Source of the DNA: Cristatella mucedo
Taxonomy: Eukaryota; Bryozoa; Phylactolaemata; Cristatellidae
NCBI GenBank assembly: GCA_009760855.2
Contig: WPIO01000022.1
Location: 5,032,001 to 5,096,000 of the forward strand
Length of the DNA: 64,000 nucleotides
Direction of reading: 5' to 3'
In this document: positions 1-11,969 of the stretch, piece after piece
Layout of the letters: every line of letters starts with the position of its first letter
Numbering within the stretch: the first letter of the stretch is position 1
Notes under the pieces: generated by a model
Told to the model about the DNA's origin: nothing
Database searches by the model: none
What the model saw: only the letters and a program-made list of their open reading frames with translations
Made by a program: the position numbers and the translations under genes

Positions 1-157
1 CACTTTGCTGTGACACTCACAGAACTAATCATGCGCATAGCGTCACACACTATGCTATTTACTGAACATCACAACCTAGCTAACCTTCTTTAAACGAGTA
101 GGGCTGTGTGCCTGCAAGCCGTACCGAGACAGCAGCACCAATTGATGAAGCTTGTCT

Positions 158-338
158 AAAAAAAAAATCCTAGCTGATTAAACAGCCTCTTTTTGTATAG
201 CGACAGAAGTGCCTTTACGGCTATCACCACCGCTCGCGGTGGCGATAAAGGATCGCCCACCGCAGGAATCGAACCCGCGACCTCGGGACCGAGGTCATGA
301 AAGTAACCGCCTTACCTAGTGTGCCATCCCGGCTAGGC
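158..338 (-). mobile_element. SINE-1 copy (tRNA-derived SINE)
   Basis: Read on the minus strand, this has a tRNA-like head with box A (TGGCACACTAGG), box B (GGTTCGATTCC), then a body with GTGGGCGATC, a CCACCGC..GGTGGCGATAG inverted segment, GGCTGTTTAATCAGCTAGGA and a T-rich tail. The same order of blocks recurs at least ten times in this window on both strands, which defines the family called SINE-1 here. It is non-coding and depends on a LINE for mobility. Target duplications were not clear for this copy. Confidence 0.85.
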
Positions 339-480
339 AGCGCTCTCCTTCGGAGCACTTTCACTCGGAGCTGTCTCACACTCTTGTCTAGCGAAAACCT
401 GAGGGCGGCAGGGGGCCAGCTAATCACCAGTTACTAACTAGCTTTTAGTGCCATCCTGCTGCACCCTGCAGAAATTATAC

Positions 481-699
481 TTAAGCAAACGTGGGACACG
501 GCAGAGCCTCCGAAAAAATCTGACGGTTGCAATGCTGGTTTAAAGCAATCCTGGCAGATATGACAGACCTGGCGTTTGGGTTTGCTGGAGAGCAGGGGCA
601 CCTCTGGCTCACCGCAATCGCTGGTCGTGCCTGTGGGTTCAGCACTTTTAGAATAACAATACCCACAACCGTTTAGCCTAGAACGCCCACCGATGTACG
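481..699 (-). CDS. Candidate internal exon, unrecognised protein
   Basis: On the minus strand a stop-free frame runs from an AG acceptor (700-701) to a weak GTATAA donor (475-480). It encodes about 72 residues with two Cys pairs (CGYC and CHICQDC), followed by FKPALQPSDFF. The exon begins with two bases of a split codon, matching the single base left at the end of the candidate exon at 772-862. If it is not spliced here, the frame stays open to a TAG at 434-436. I do not recognise the protein. The evidence is splice-site and phase agreement only; a chance open frame is possible. Confidence 0.27.
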
Positions 700-771
700 C
701 TAGGAGTGGACACCACCTACATTTCGCTTAATTTGTTGATATCGGCAGCTAGCAACAACCGATCTACCCAC

Positions 772-862
772 CTGTGAATGTGTCCCTGAGGAAATCAGAA
801 AGCATCTTCGCAGCTTCAGCCTCCAGCATTTTCGAGTCAAATTCCGAGCTAGTACCAGACAG
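772..862 (-). CDS. Candidate internal exon, unrecognised protein
   Basis: A 91-base segment on the minus strand lies between a pyrimidine-rich acceptor (TTTCATTCTTAG) and a good donor (ACAG|GTGGGT). It reads LSGTSSEFDSKMLEAEAAKM and then LSDFLRDTFT, an amphipathic-looking sequence. It ends with one unpaired base, compatible in phase with the exon at 481-699. Upstream exons would lie at higher coordinates, where several GTAAGT/GTGAGT donors are present but none could be tied to a family. Confidence 0.27.
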
Positions 863-1120
863 CTAAGAATGAAACTCATCCCGAGCTATCATATTGCACG
901 CTGAGCCTCCGACAGATTGATCATTGTGAGTGCACAGCTGCCCGAAAAGCACGCACAATGGGCAATTATTGGACTAAGGTCAAGCACAATAGGATGACCT
1001 GTCATTGGACAAAATCCTATCAATTATTCTCTCACGAGCAAGCTGCCGTTATCTGAGCTGACTGCTGCTACAACATCGGATGGATTGCCCTTCACAGATA
1101 ATGAGCAATTGAGTTCTTAA
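863..1120. other. Unassigned intergenic or intronic stretch
   Basis: No recognisable coding, RNA or repeat feature was seen between the candidate exon and the first LINE fragment. Confidence 0.4.
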
Positions 1121-1704
1121 TGTCACAGCAGTGGCTATATCATACCATTTCTTGCCGACCTACACTGGCTCCCAATCCAGCAGTGCATCGACTTCAAGGT
1201 TCTGTCACTAAGTTTTGGGTCCATCATTCTCTGGCTCCAGCCAACCTATCAGAATTTCTCCCTCACCTAACGAAGCGAAGCATCGTATCACCTGCTTTTC
1301 TGGATCAAATCGTTTAGCTACACTTCGTAGGAACCTTAAATCCTTTGGAGTCCATGCCTTTAGTTGGTCTAGTCCCAAAGCCTGGAACTCACTCCGACTG
1401 ACATCACGACAACCCTGACATGAGGGCGTTTACAAAAAATTTAAAAACGCCTGTGTTCATCCCAGAATTTAGTAGATCCGTGTAATTCGCCATGTGTGTA
1501 CTTATGCGTGCTGGCACTGTGCACACTGCCACTAACCATATTTGCATGCTGACCATGTGCATAGCACCTCTAACCATGTTTTTCTTGTTGACATTGTGCA
1601 TGCTACCACTAACCATGTGACCATGCTTCCTTTACAGCATATGTAAAGTGTCTAGAAAGAAATTAAGTTTTGTGAGGGTGCCAAACAAATGTATTATTAT
1701 TATG
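1121..1704 (+). mobile_element. L2-A LINE, 3' end (degenerate)
   Basis: This is the 3' end of the L2-A family: the block encoding a degraded 'LADLHWLPVKQRIDFKVL', then the region encoding 'SFGxHAF..PKAWNSL', then the 3' UTR with repeated 'CATGCTACCACTAACCAT' motifs, ending TGTAAAGTGTCTAGAAAGAAATTAAGTTTTGTGAGGG-TGC and an (ATT)n tail at 1691-1704. Many stops and indels make it an old copy. The 5' side is truncated, as is usual for target-primed reverse transcription. Confidence 0.85.
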
Positions 1705-4700
1705 AACGGCTACAATTTCAACAGTCCAAGTCAAAATAGGGAACCTAAATTACTTGCATTTTTTTAGAGCCGAGCCGTTGCCTAAGTCCAGACGGAGATA
1801 ATCAACACCCTACTAGAATGCCCTGCTAAGCAGTCGTCTAGTCAATTAGTTGCAGTCGGATTCTTGTCAGCAGATGCATTTTCCTAGATACTTATATAGA
1901 GAAAGCTTCTTTAAGCTGATAATCATAGCAATAGAGCAACACCAATGCCGTATGTCCTGAATTAAACAGACTTAAAACAAGATGCAGCACTTGGCCTAGT
2001 GGCTAGGTTTGGGCCAGAACCACAAAAAAATAGAAAAGAGCTGCTTACATCACCAAAAAAGTCACCTTCTAGGGACACAGCTCAAGGTTTGAATGCCTTA
2101 GAGATAGGTTCGACAGTCTCTTCCTTCACCAGAGTTGATCAGCTATCCTTCAGAGAGCACCAAGAATACCAACAATATTGCCACAGTTAAGGTAGGTCAT
2201 TTGGCCAGGAAATGAACAGGATGGCGGTTGCTAGGAAATTAGGAAAGTGATGGAATAAATATGCTCAGAATTTATAGTTCAAACGTGATTGTGCAAGTAA
2301 TGAAGTAGCAGACTTTCAAAGCACGGCAGCTGAAACAAAGCTAGCTCAAGCACGAAAAGTCCGCACAGTCAGGCAGGAAATGTGTCTCGGATATGCAAGC
2401 ATGAATAGAATAGTGCAATCCCTATAGTCACAAACGTCGAAAAAGGTATTTTTCAGCATTTTCTGCATGCCCTTGTTGGAATTATGCTCTTCTTTCTCTG
2501 CATCGGTGCAGTAGGATGCAAAACTGCTCGGGCTTACTTCTGAGCTCTATCAAATTGAAATGCTTTCTAGTAAAACTCCAGATCCTCGGGCCTTTAAAAT
2601 TCACAGGGTGCTTGACTTGTGATCGAATACTACACTTACTCCATGTCTCAGCGTATAGTGCAATGAGTAATGTAGTGTCCTAGAGTAAGGGTTCAATACT
2701 TCCTTAGTGGCATTTCAAACTTGCTTAGCAGCCCACAGCTCCCTCTAGAGATAGTTGCTTCAGTAGGCAGCATGATTTCTCTGCATGTTAGATTTTGCCT
2801 AATTTTTGACGTAAAAATAAGTTCCACATTTCATCATACTAAATAATATAGTGCATATCGAAGGCACATATCTCTTCCAATAGCATCAACTAAGCAGCTA
2901 TCAAAACGGACACTGATCCAGAGAAGGTGCAAACTGCGGCATATGCAGAATCTGCCTCTAGAAAAGGTATTAGAAATAAAAAGAGATATTGCACATTACA
3001 GAGGACCAGAAATACTTGATGCTATACATAAAGAGAGATACAAAAAAATCTAGGCACTTTCTGCAGCTTAAATTAACTTGATCATGTGTGCAGACTTGAA
3101 ATCGCCACTGTCACACGTTGATAGCTGAATGTATACAACTAAGCTAGAATTTGTTAGGCTCACCCACTACTGAACAGTCTTTTGCATCACGAGAACAGTT
3201 GCTCTGTTTGCAAGTTTGCACGTTTGCAACTATTCAAGACTGCCAGAATCAAATCAATAAAAATAACCCCAAGGGGAAGGTCAGACTTAATCGATATGTC
3301 TCACTAATATCACCTTTCGCACTTGTGCCTTCCATTAACGCCGAACAGCACTTGGCCATTCAATCAATACAGACAATGAGCCAAGCATGCAATCCATGTA
3401 GTGCACCCATTTTTATGGCATTTGCTCTGTACCTGAAAGCAGGTCTGTTCATATAGCGTACATGCAGTTGGGTAAAATGGCAAGAAACTGATAACGTTCT
3501 TGTCATTCGAGAGTTATAAAATGATCGTATCTGCTAGTACTATCTTATGCCGTATCTTTGCTGTTTCTATGCATACATGCTGGTCGTACTTACAGTATAT
3601 GTATCCACACCATTGCCTACTAGGCTAGAACCTCTGAAGCTCACAAGTAAGCAACAGTGATGTCTTTTCTAGTGACTAGCCTAAGCAGGCTGCATTAACA
3701 TGCCTTGTTATGTGGTGCCAGCACAATGCGGGCTCATAAGCACTTGCAGACTATCTGATGTGGTGTATGGATGTATATGTAACTACTTGTTATGACCACC
3801 GAACCGAAATTAAACGTGTTATTGGGTGTACAATTAATACTCACCATTCAGTGCTGAACAAGATCATGCAAAAAGTAAGGGTATGCTTCCAAGAAGCTAT
3901 CAAGGCACTGTGAACCACGCTATCGTACTGTGGACCGTGAAATACAGCAGGACATCTTATACCAAATGCACTCCAGATACACCTTACTTTCTTTCAGATT
4001 ACCACAAGGATCAGTCTTGAGGAGAATATGAAAGGAAGCTCTATGAAATAACTTTAATATCTTGTTCAGTATCTCGACATCACTTTTAATAGCAAGCTTA
4101 ATCATAGGGTCTTAATACTGTGAGCAGCAAGTGCTATTAGTCAATGATCACCTACCCACATCACCCTTATCAGAGACTGCTCAAAGGTCTCCACAACAGA
4201 GCTGTTGGTTAATGCTCTGGAGTTGCATGCTGTGACTCGACTCTCATTGAACACAGGAAAACCAGAGTCGTTGCAAAGATCGGTCATATGGTCCTCTGCT
4301 AGGTAGAATTTACTGCTCCTGGTTCTTCAAGCTACTTCTTTGCTGGAAAAGATAAAACCTGGAATTACTCCAACTTGATCAAATCCAATGCAGACGTGAT
4401 GGATTTTGATTACCGACCTGCTGTGACCAAGAAATATGTGTACACGGATTGCTAGACATCTACAAAGAACTATCGGCCAACAGGGTTTTTCATCAAATTG
4501 GCTTACGCCTGTTAGGGGCTAACTTGTATCTGCACCTAAAATGCACTCCATCCAACCGGCAAGAATCAAGTACCGGTGTACCCATCGTATATGATCCAGC
4601 CCAAAAAAAGGAAACGTTTCTGAGATTTCACTGTGAATGGTTAAGAAATTCAATGTTTTTTGTGACTGAATGATGCTCGGTCCAACGGCAGGCAGAACTA

Positions 4701-4936
4701 GATCCATTATGAAAGGCTATTCAGGCTCAACCATTGGCCCCCCCACTCTCCTCTGAGCAGTGTATATACTATCCATGGAAGGTAAGAAAGTTGAAAGAAC
4801 TCAGCAGCATAAGTGGAACAGGAAATGCTATGGTCTCTCCAGCACGGGCAAGAGGGCTTTAGCCAGCACAGTGGCAGACAGCTTGCACCAGTGCAGGGGC
4901 AGACAGCTTGAACCAGTACTGGATGGAAATGGCTTC
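1705..4936. other. Gene-poor stretch, nothing secure
   Basis: No domain, RNA gene or clear repeat copy was recognised. A few strong minus-strand splice donors (for example at 2634-2639, 3592-3597 and 3838-3845) follow short open frames, but none could be linked into a gene. A degenerate tRNA-like stretch near 1985-2110 is listed among the rejected items. Confidence 0.4.
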
Positions 4937-5400
4937 TTTTTTTGTATCTCCGTATGTAACTCCACAAAGTCATTAAGACTATATGGGTGTTACGCAGGAG
5001 AGTTTTCTACAGCCTAAGCGGCTTTCGGTATGCATTCGGTAGCCAATAGACTTCGTCTCACGCAACAAAGAGAAAGTGAGAAGCATAGCTGACTCAGGAG
5101 AGCAGTTGAGGTAGTGAGTAGCATAGAAGTAGCAGCTCAGGACCGCTGAAAAGGATGAGCCATGGTCGGCAGCAGGAGAGTAGTTGTCGTTGCATAGGAA
5201 TTGTGGAAGTGAGTTCCACAGCCTAGGATCTGCAGAGCTAAAGCTTCTGTTGCCAATGGCCTTTAAGCAGAGGAATGGAAAAGCTAATTTATTGTCCACA
5301 CAGGACCTGAGGGCGCGAAGAGGCTGAAACTGGTGCAGCAGTTCAGCTAGGTATGGAGGAGCCAAGCCGTGTCGGGCCTTGTGGGTCAGCGTGAGACAAG
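4937..5400 (-). pseudogene. L2-B LINE, C-terminal ORF fragment and 3' tail
   Basis: The minus strand encodes the C-terminal domain of L2-B reverse transcriptase polyprotein: PPYLAELLHQFQPLRALRS, then SFSSADPRLWNSLPQF, then SLLRETKSIGYRMHTESRLG. It ends with the family's 3' sequence GACTTTGTGGAGTTACA and GAGATACA followed by A's. It matches the larger L2-B copy at 56843-58865 almost block for block, including the tail. It is 5' truncated at about 5400, where similarity stops. Confidence 0.85.
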
Positions 5401-7739
5401 AATGCTTTTTCTTTGATGCAAAGGGTCAAAAGTGGCTTGCATACATGAAGGGTGAGCAAGCTTCACTTACGCCAGTGCATTGTGAGATTGCTTCGCCTCC
5501 ATGCCAGACGAAATTCATGGGGGGGCAATCCAGAACACAATGAATGAATTCAATATAGGGTTAGATGGATAGTGCTAACTTAGTATTAACATTTCTCTAT
5601 AGCGGCTGAGCTCCACTACATGTTGGGGTTTGTTACACTCTCCGACAGCGCTGCTTAAGAAATTGGAAGATCAAAGAGGAAAATGAAAATGAAAATATAA
5701 AAAAACCAAGAGGAAAATGGGCAATTTTGAATTATGAAAATATATGTGCCAAATCGACCTGGTTTAATTTGGGGATATGATTGCAGGAACACAGTAGATA
5801 CGACCTAAATATCCACAAATAGCCCCGTGTCTTAATAAATTTCAGTATTTGGATTTCTGTAACCAAGTTCTGTGGCATGTTAATAAATTTTAAATCATGG
5901 CAATTTTATCGCGAAGCCTACGTCAATGAAATATCCTCATGACGGTGATCAGCGAGGCTGAGACTGATAAGTCGTCTGTAGCGATTAATAAGGCCAACCT
6001 TGCAAGGTGCTGTGAGCATGATATCTAAGCATTATGGATATTTGTTATTCAAAAAATTCAAAGAAATTGTCCTACCCGTCAGCTTCTACACTGCTACAAA
6101 ATAATAGCCGCTTGTTGGCTGCGTATTATGCAGGGCAGTCTGCTCTCTCCACCAAAGCTGCTAATTTGATTGGGAATCTTCTTAAAGAAATATTTCTCAT
6201 TTAACCTATTTCTAAGGACAGGTAACGGAGTTCCAATGACAAACCATTTTAAAAGCGAGATGTCGTGGGGTACTACAGAAGTATGATGAAAAACCTTTTG
6301 TAACAAAAAATACAATAACGGATTGCATTATGCAAAGAAAAACTAGCAACAAAACTGTCAGTACGATTGGCGTAGTACCATGTACCCCAAATACATCGAC
6401 ACTAAAAAGGAATTAGGACATGCACCATTGTCGAGAGCTGAGCCTACTACAATGTATGAAACTATAAACATTAACTTGCCTTCATCCCTTATGGATTCAT
6501 CTGACTCGGACTGTAGTTTCTGATCGTCCCCTAAACTCCAACCATCTAATGTAACTCTGGGTCGGTAAGAACCATTTCTTCCTACAAAAAAACCACACCA
6601 TTCAAGCCGTGAGTACTTTGGTTTGAAATTCTGTTCCATGACTTGTCCATAAAGACAACGAATGAGGAAAGTTCGGTAAAATTATAGTGAGTTCATAAGT
6701 ATGTTTGAGAAACTGCCTCTGACAATAGTACAACCAATCATCATAATTATCTTCATCATCATGATTATAGTGCTTTTTTGGAACTAAATCTCTTTCCCAC
6801 GGGCTGAAAACAAAGTGAATGAAAGTAAACATAACTAATAAAGGACGCGTTGAGGCATAGGCCATAGATAAGTCGGAGAAGTGAGTATCTCAGTTAGTGC
6901 AGATAAGCAGGAGCAAGGGAGTGGGCAGATCTAAAAGCAAATGATAACACCCTGACGATCTTCTGTTTGCTGTGGAGCTAGTGTACGTTGAAGTGAGGCA
7001 ATATAATGTAACAAGTAATAATAGTTCTAACAGAAAAACCCAGTTGCCCAGCTTGGCATCGCATGCAAGTGTTTATTTTCTTCGAGTAGAGAATTGCACA
7101 TGTCTTTATAGGATATCACAAATGCATGTACTAAATTTGCCTAGGACCTTTATCCAATAACATCCGAATATTTGAAGCATAATCAAGGTAAATGTATGCT
7201 GACTTGACAGTGGATGTGATGGGATCTAGCAAAAAACGATTTTGGAACAGCCTAAAAGGTTTGTCGGCATTTGAGTTCGTTAAAGGATGTTAACAAAGCA
7301 GCCAGGGTGTGATACTTATTCAGCCACCATAGTAGGAGACGGGCAGACATAGAGAGAACAGGTCCGATCAGGCCCAACAGCAGTGCGTCTGCTTAACACA
7401 AGTGAAGGAAGGGAAGTGTTCTTTGTCTGCCACAAGACCGATGTGCCTTCGGGTGTGTCCACCACAACAAGACCGATGTGCCTTCTGGCTGTCCGAACTC
7501 AAGGAATTGGCCTCACAGCTGGCAAGCGATTTGGTAGCCAGCGGCTTTTACAGGTTAAGCACACAGGCTACGGGGCACTGCCAATTTGGAGGGTAAGGAT
7601 TTCGGGGATTCTGAGCCACACTAGATTTGGGTGCATCTATTAGATAGGTTTCATCGTCATTCATTTCACGGACATTTAGCTGTTTCTCAAGTACGAATGT
7701 CGACAGCACAAGCTTTGAGGAAATTGAAAGAATATGAGG
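5401..7739. other. Unassigned stretch
   Basis: No gene or transposon was recognised. Short (GAAAAT)n-like repetition occurs at 5678-5705. An imperfect direct repeat containing ACAAGACCGATGTGCCTTC occurs twice at 7430-7490. Confidence 0.4.
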
Positions 7740-8075
7740 TGCTGGGAGGCTGGAAATAATAATAAGGACAGTGTAAATCCTTTATATATCACCCTAAGTG
7801 AACTACATTTTTTCTAGGCACTTCACGTGTGCTGGAAACGAGGAAGCTCGATATATTAGAGAAAAGATGGACAACATCAGCACGCACAAGCAAACAAAGA
7901 GAAATTCACGTGCACGGGAGCAAAGGTAGTAAAGAACACAAGTGCTTTCAGCTTCTTTTTAAGCACCGCCAAGTCAGGAGATGTTACTACGTCAGTCAGG
8001 AGTGCGAGTTCCAGGCTCGGTAGTACAGGAATTGAAGACACAGTCTCCACAGGATTTGAGGTTTGTTAGAAGCAT
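7740..8075 (-). mobile_element. L2-A LINE 3' end (very degenerate)
   Basis: On the minus strand, blocks corresponding to L2-A 'CAAATCCTGTGGAGAC', 'TGGAACTCGCACTCC' and 'CTTGACTTGGCGGTGC' are followed by a corrupted tail (TAGAAAAAATGTAGTTCACTTAGGG) and TTATTATT. The order matches better L2-A copies, but many substitutions are present. Confidence 0.6.
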
Positions 8076-9559
8076 AACCTAGCAATATTAAAATAAGCAG
8101 ACGGTCAGTACATGGGAAGGTCTGGGGAGTTTGTATGACACGCATGTACTGGTGAAGTTATGAATAAGTAAATCCTGATGGAATAGGAATTTCGCTGTGG
8201 GAATAGCAACTCGATCGGAAGGAATGGAACAAGAAAAGTACAACTAAAGACAGATTTATCTGACCTAAAAGCAACTTCCAGGAACATTCGGAGACGACCA
8301 GACATTATCACTGACTGAAATGCGATAATGACGTTTAAATTTAGCTTGTGCACATTTCCAAGCGTGATTTATAGATTATCAAGGTTGCGCCAGTCTGATT
8401 TGTTCATATTTGCAGGCCTGCATACATAGGAGGTTCAGACGACCCAGTCCTAAGCACACATTGATAAGATGAATGTTTACAGTCGTTCGTAACCTTGCCT
8501 AAAGCTATACGGTTAGCGCTCAGTTGTAGCCGTTAATCGGTGAGACTTTTGCTTGCAGTTGTCCTGCTGGAGCAGCGTATTCGCAGGTCGGCGCCTCTTG
8601 TATTACTAACCTGTATAGTATCCATAATGTGACAAATGCTTTTTCATAAAGCTTTCGTATAGGTTCTGAAATACAACAGAATGCACTCGCAATTCTAGCT
8701 CGCACGTAAGGGAGCGCTGGTAGGCAATCAAGGGGTACGGTTCCGGAGCAGTTCATGTTGGTAGCAGGCGCATCTATTTTCAGCCCTAATGCTTAGAGCT
8801 TAAGTAAATATAAACATAACGTTCATTATGCGCCCTGAATAATGCGTTATTTGGGAAAGCCCTCAGTGGAGAGCGATGAGTAAACAACGCTCTTTGGCGG
8901 GCCCAAGTATTTCTTGCGCACAGCAACGTTGAACATTCGAGCATAGCCGAGAAACACCGGGTGATGCTGAAGCTCTAGAAGAGACAGTACAAGAAGCAAC
9001 TGAACGAAAATAGCGGAGTGAAGCAAAGCACGCTTTATCCGTTCCCGAAATAAAACTCGCCCTTGATATTTGATAAATGCAGTGGGCCCGGCGAGTCGCC
9101 AGCAACGAGATCGGAAGGTACGTCAGAGCGCAACCGGTAACTAGACACGTAGCACATGCAATACAATGCCAGTGAGCATACACCGCTTCATTTACCGCTT
9201 CAAACTTGCGTTGCTCTGCACCCGGAGCGTCAGCATTCCTGAGAGGCATGGGTTCCTAAGTCGTGCCTACCGGCGGCTTGTCATTTCCAGGTCTCAGGAA
9301 ATCTATGGCTCCCTTATAAAATGCATTGCTCTATACCATATGGTACGGTTTCAGAGACGGAGATATTCTTAACCATGGTTACCATTCTCGCACCAGCGCA
9401 TGAAGCAGGCACTCAGCTGCAGCCAAAGGATCCCTTAGGAGCAGCATCTGCTAGGGGGTGACCCTGATAAGGGACCTCGTAAAAGTTCTGCAATATCAGA
9501 ATTTAATTTGTTAAAGTTTTTTATAATAAAATAGACTAAAATATGTAGCTATTTTAGAA
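8076..9559. other. Region upstream of RPL39, nothing secure
   Basis: No domain or repeat was recognised. The long minus-strand open frame at 8863-9249 shows no family signature and is treated as chance. Confidence 0.4.
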
Positions 9560-9646
9560 GTTTTTAAGTGAACCTGACTAATTAAAGCTACGTCGCAGGT
9601 CGCATCGGCTGGTCCTTTCCGGCCGACATATTGGAGTACTCCGAAC
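9560..9646 (+). promoter_or_regulatory. RPL39 core promoter and 5' UTR with TOP-like start
   Basis: Just upstream of the RPL39 start codon a pyrimidine run CCTTTCC (9614-9620) follows GGCTGGT. In animals, ribosomal-protein mRNAs begin with C plus a pyrimidine tract (5' TOP), which couples their translation to growth signalling. If transcription starts at 9614, the 5' UTR is 33 bases. No TATA box lies at the expected distance, as is usual for such genes. The TSS is inferred. Confidence 0.6.
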
Positions 9647-11844
9647 ATGGTGCGTGCTTCTTGTCTAATTCTTCGCTGCGTTCGTTGCCCCTGTTTTCGT
9701 CAGTAGTATATGTGGTAGCTAACGTACTGGCATATTCACCTGTGCACTTTGATATGTGCTGGTATGCTTAGATGTTGCGCGCTGCAAGTCAGTGGCCCTC
9801 TTCCGTCGGCGTTACTACGTTCCCACGCTGGAGCTGCATTTCATTACCCCTTGCCATCTAGACCTCGATTGCGGCGGTGCGTCCCAGCATTTGAAAATTG
9901 CATGCACGAAATAGCTTGCAGCAAGTAGCTAATCACGTAATTGCTCGACCCCGGGTCCCGCGCTCCAGCGGCTGCTCGTTTGAAACGAGATAACCGCCCT
10001 TGAATCAAGCTTTAGCTGCCCCTTTACTTTGATCGTGGTCTAGCACAGTCTACGACTAGTTTATGAAACTACATTTGAAAATTTCCTAGGAATAATGTTT
10101 TCTGTGGATTATGTATAAGGTTCTTATTATTATGCCTAACCTTAGTGAGCTGTAAAGATGTTGGGTTGATTATTGACATTAGGCATGCGGTGGTGCTTCT
10201 ATGTGGCTTGGGGCCGACGTTGGCAAACAATTTTATGAGCTCGGCATACCGGATACCCACAAATTAGGGTTTAACACTCGAGATCCAATAAAACCGGTTG
10301 AAAATTAAATGCAGCATCTGTGGACCTACAAATAGTAGCATTTTCATTGCCTCCTTTGCAAGTTGAATCTGCATAGGCACAAGTGCTTTCCAATGTGATT
10401 GTCTTCGTGTTTGATCGCCCCCTCGGCCACAGCCTAGCTGTGGGGTGCTTGCAATATTGATCATTCAAATATACCCGGGTTCCGTGGCTCTAGACATGCA
10501 GCAAGCAACCATCTCTAGACATGCAGCAAGCAACCATTTATAGCCTGATGCAAACTGGGTAGTTGCCAGCAAAGCTGTGCAACGGCCTATATACATTGAA
10601 TAGGCTGTTGAATCAGCCGGCCTTAACTTAATCTGAATTGCAGCAAAGCCCAAGAGCCAGTTTGTATTAAGGTAGTCGCAGAAGTATTGATGAGCTTGTC
10701 GCAAAGAGTAGCTTGCAAATTAATAAGCAACAAGTTTGCATGAAATTACAGGAGACGGAGGTAACTTCTAATTGCGTCGAGAGTCCAGCTGTGACTGAAA
10801 GCAGGTGTGCATTTTAATTCACAAACCAATGTTAGTACAGGTTTTTGTTGCAGCGATTGCCACTGCCTCAATGGACAGCTGCATGACTCAATAGCTTTAA
10901 ATGTACAACGATTGGAGTTACCATGATTAGTGCTTGTCGAATTTGAACGCATTTTGTGGCAATCCTGCAATGATAGTAATCCACTCGTGTGATGAACGAT
11001 TTCATTTGCATATTTAGTGTTCAGGACTATTTATAAGTCGTTGTTAACTAGGTGTCCAGGTTTTGCTTTATATATAGATGCATGAGTCTTCCCAAGTCTA
11101 AAATGACTCATCTGCTTTGCTCAGCAATAAAGGACTTCGTGCATTGAATGACTGCCAGCAGCATAGTCTATGCCCAGCCATGCGATATTAGGTAATTAAA
11201 TAGAAATATACTCCAGCTCTGGAATTGACTGCTGTGTGCATGTTCGTTTGCAGCTTTATGGGTTTGCTGCCTTGCAAGCTAAGTCCTTCACTATGTTCTT
11301 TGTCAGTCTGCCCACAAGACCTTGAGAATCAAGTTGAAGCTGGCCAAGTTCCAGAAGAAAAATCGGCCTGTGCCACAGTGGACCCGTATGAAAACTGGCA
11401 ACAAGATTAGGTAATACGGTTGCTTGTTGATTGGCTGTCAATATTGTCTGTTAGTGCCCAGTCGGCCAGTTTGTGCCCACTAATATGCTGTTGTGCAGAG
11501 CCTCTGTTGGCTGCACTCATAGACCCCATCTTGAGCATTGGAAAAAGATAGCGACCTTCATCTTGTAGCTCTGGCTTCATGTAATGAGCTTTGTTCCCAT
11601 CTTGATTTGGCGATTGGATTAATCTTTGTTGGCATAGCTGAACTTGCGTTTGCTGTGTGCCAAGCTATAGTGTAGTCCTTGCAAACCCTGTACATATATG
11701 CTGGTGTTGTGCCGGTTTCTACTGCTGAGCTGCACTTTTGTGTTTGTACCCAAATTGAAATGTTTGGACTCACTAGTTATAAAAATTCTTTGCAGGTATA
11801 ATGCAAAGAGGAGGCACTGGCGTCGGACAAAGCTAAAACTCTAG
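9647..11844 (+). CDS. RPL39: Ribosomal protein eL39 (RPL39), three exons
   Basis: The protein is the small basic eL39 protein, which lines the nascent-peptide exit tunnel of the 60S ribosomal subunit. The exons are 9647-9649 (ATG only, donor GTGCGT), 11307-11410 (acceptor TTCTTTGTCAG, donor GTAATA) and 11796-11844 (acceptor TTCTTTGCAG, stop TAG). Joined, they give 156 bases, that is 51 residues plus stop, the family's exact length. The translation starts [15 protein letters not shown], contains [17 protein letters not shown] across the exon 2/3 junction and ends [15 protein letters not shown], the eL39 hallmark. An intron directly after the ATG and one inside the Arg codon of NKIR-YN match the human gene as I recall it. 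AATAAA at 11943-11948 is a suitable polyadenylation signal. No disabling change is seen, so the gene is probably functional. Confidence 0.97.
9650..11306 (+). other. RPL39 intron 1
   Basis: This 1,657-base intron lies directly after the start codon. It contains a 25-bp tandem duplication (10488-10537) and no recognisable transposon. Ribosomal-protein introns often host snoRNAs. I looked for box C/D (RUGAUGA..CUGA) and H/ACA signatures and did not find a convincing one by eye. Confidence 0.85.
10488..10537. repeat. 25-bp perfect tandem duplication in RPL39 intron 1
   Basis: The unit beginning CTCTAGACATGCAGCAAGCA and ending ACCAT occurs twice with no gap (10488-10512, 10513-10537) and no difference between copies, indicating a recent duplication. 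Confidence 0.95.
11411..11795 (+). other. RPL39 intron 2
   Basis: This 385-base T-rich intron runs from donor GTAATA to acceptor TTCTTTGCAG and interrupts the Arg codon of the NKIRYN motif (AG|G). No repeat is seen in it. Confidence 0.9.
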
Positions 11845-11942
11845 AGTGCGAGTCGGAATGGACTTGCCTAAATGGAACTTGCTGCCTTACGACCTTGTCA
11901 TGTTGAAGCACAAAAGAGCACGTGCTTAGCATTAAGTTATCC

Positions 11943-11948
11943 AATAAA
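11943..11948 (+). terminator. RPL39 polyadenylation signal AATAAA
   Basis: A canonical AATAAA lies 99 bases after the RPL39 stop codon, followed by a T/G-rich stretch (GTTGTTGCTTT). This is the expected layout for 3'-end cleavage at about 11965. Confidence 0.75.
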
Positions 11949-11969
11949 GTTGTTGCTTTAAAGCAAACA

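Noticed and set aside
1985-2110. Degenerate tRNA-like box A and box B on the plus strand
   Set aside because: TTGGCCTAGTGGCTAGG and AAGGTTTGAATGCC are present, but they are too far apart, no stems form and no SINE body follows.
8863-9249. 128-codon minus-strand open frame
   Set aside because: No recognisable domain, signal or repeat; Cys/Ala-rich composition without pattern.
11225-11410. 61-codon plus-strand frame across RPL39 exon 2
   Set aside because: It is out of frame with eL39; the RPL39 frame through the same bases matches the family exactly.
11411-11795. Possible snoRNA in RPL39 intron 2
   Set aside because: Short stems such as GTTTGC/GCAAAC (11648-11686) exist, but no consistent H and ACA boxes or C/D boxes at the right spacing were found.
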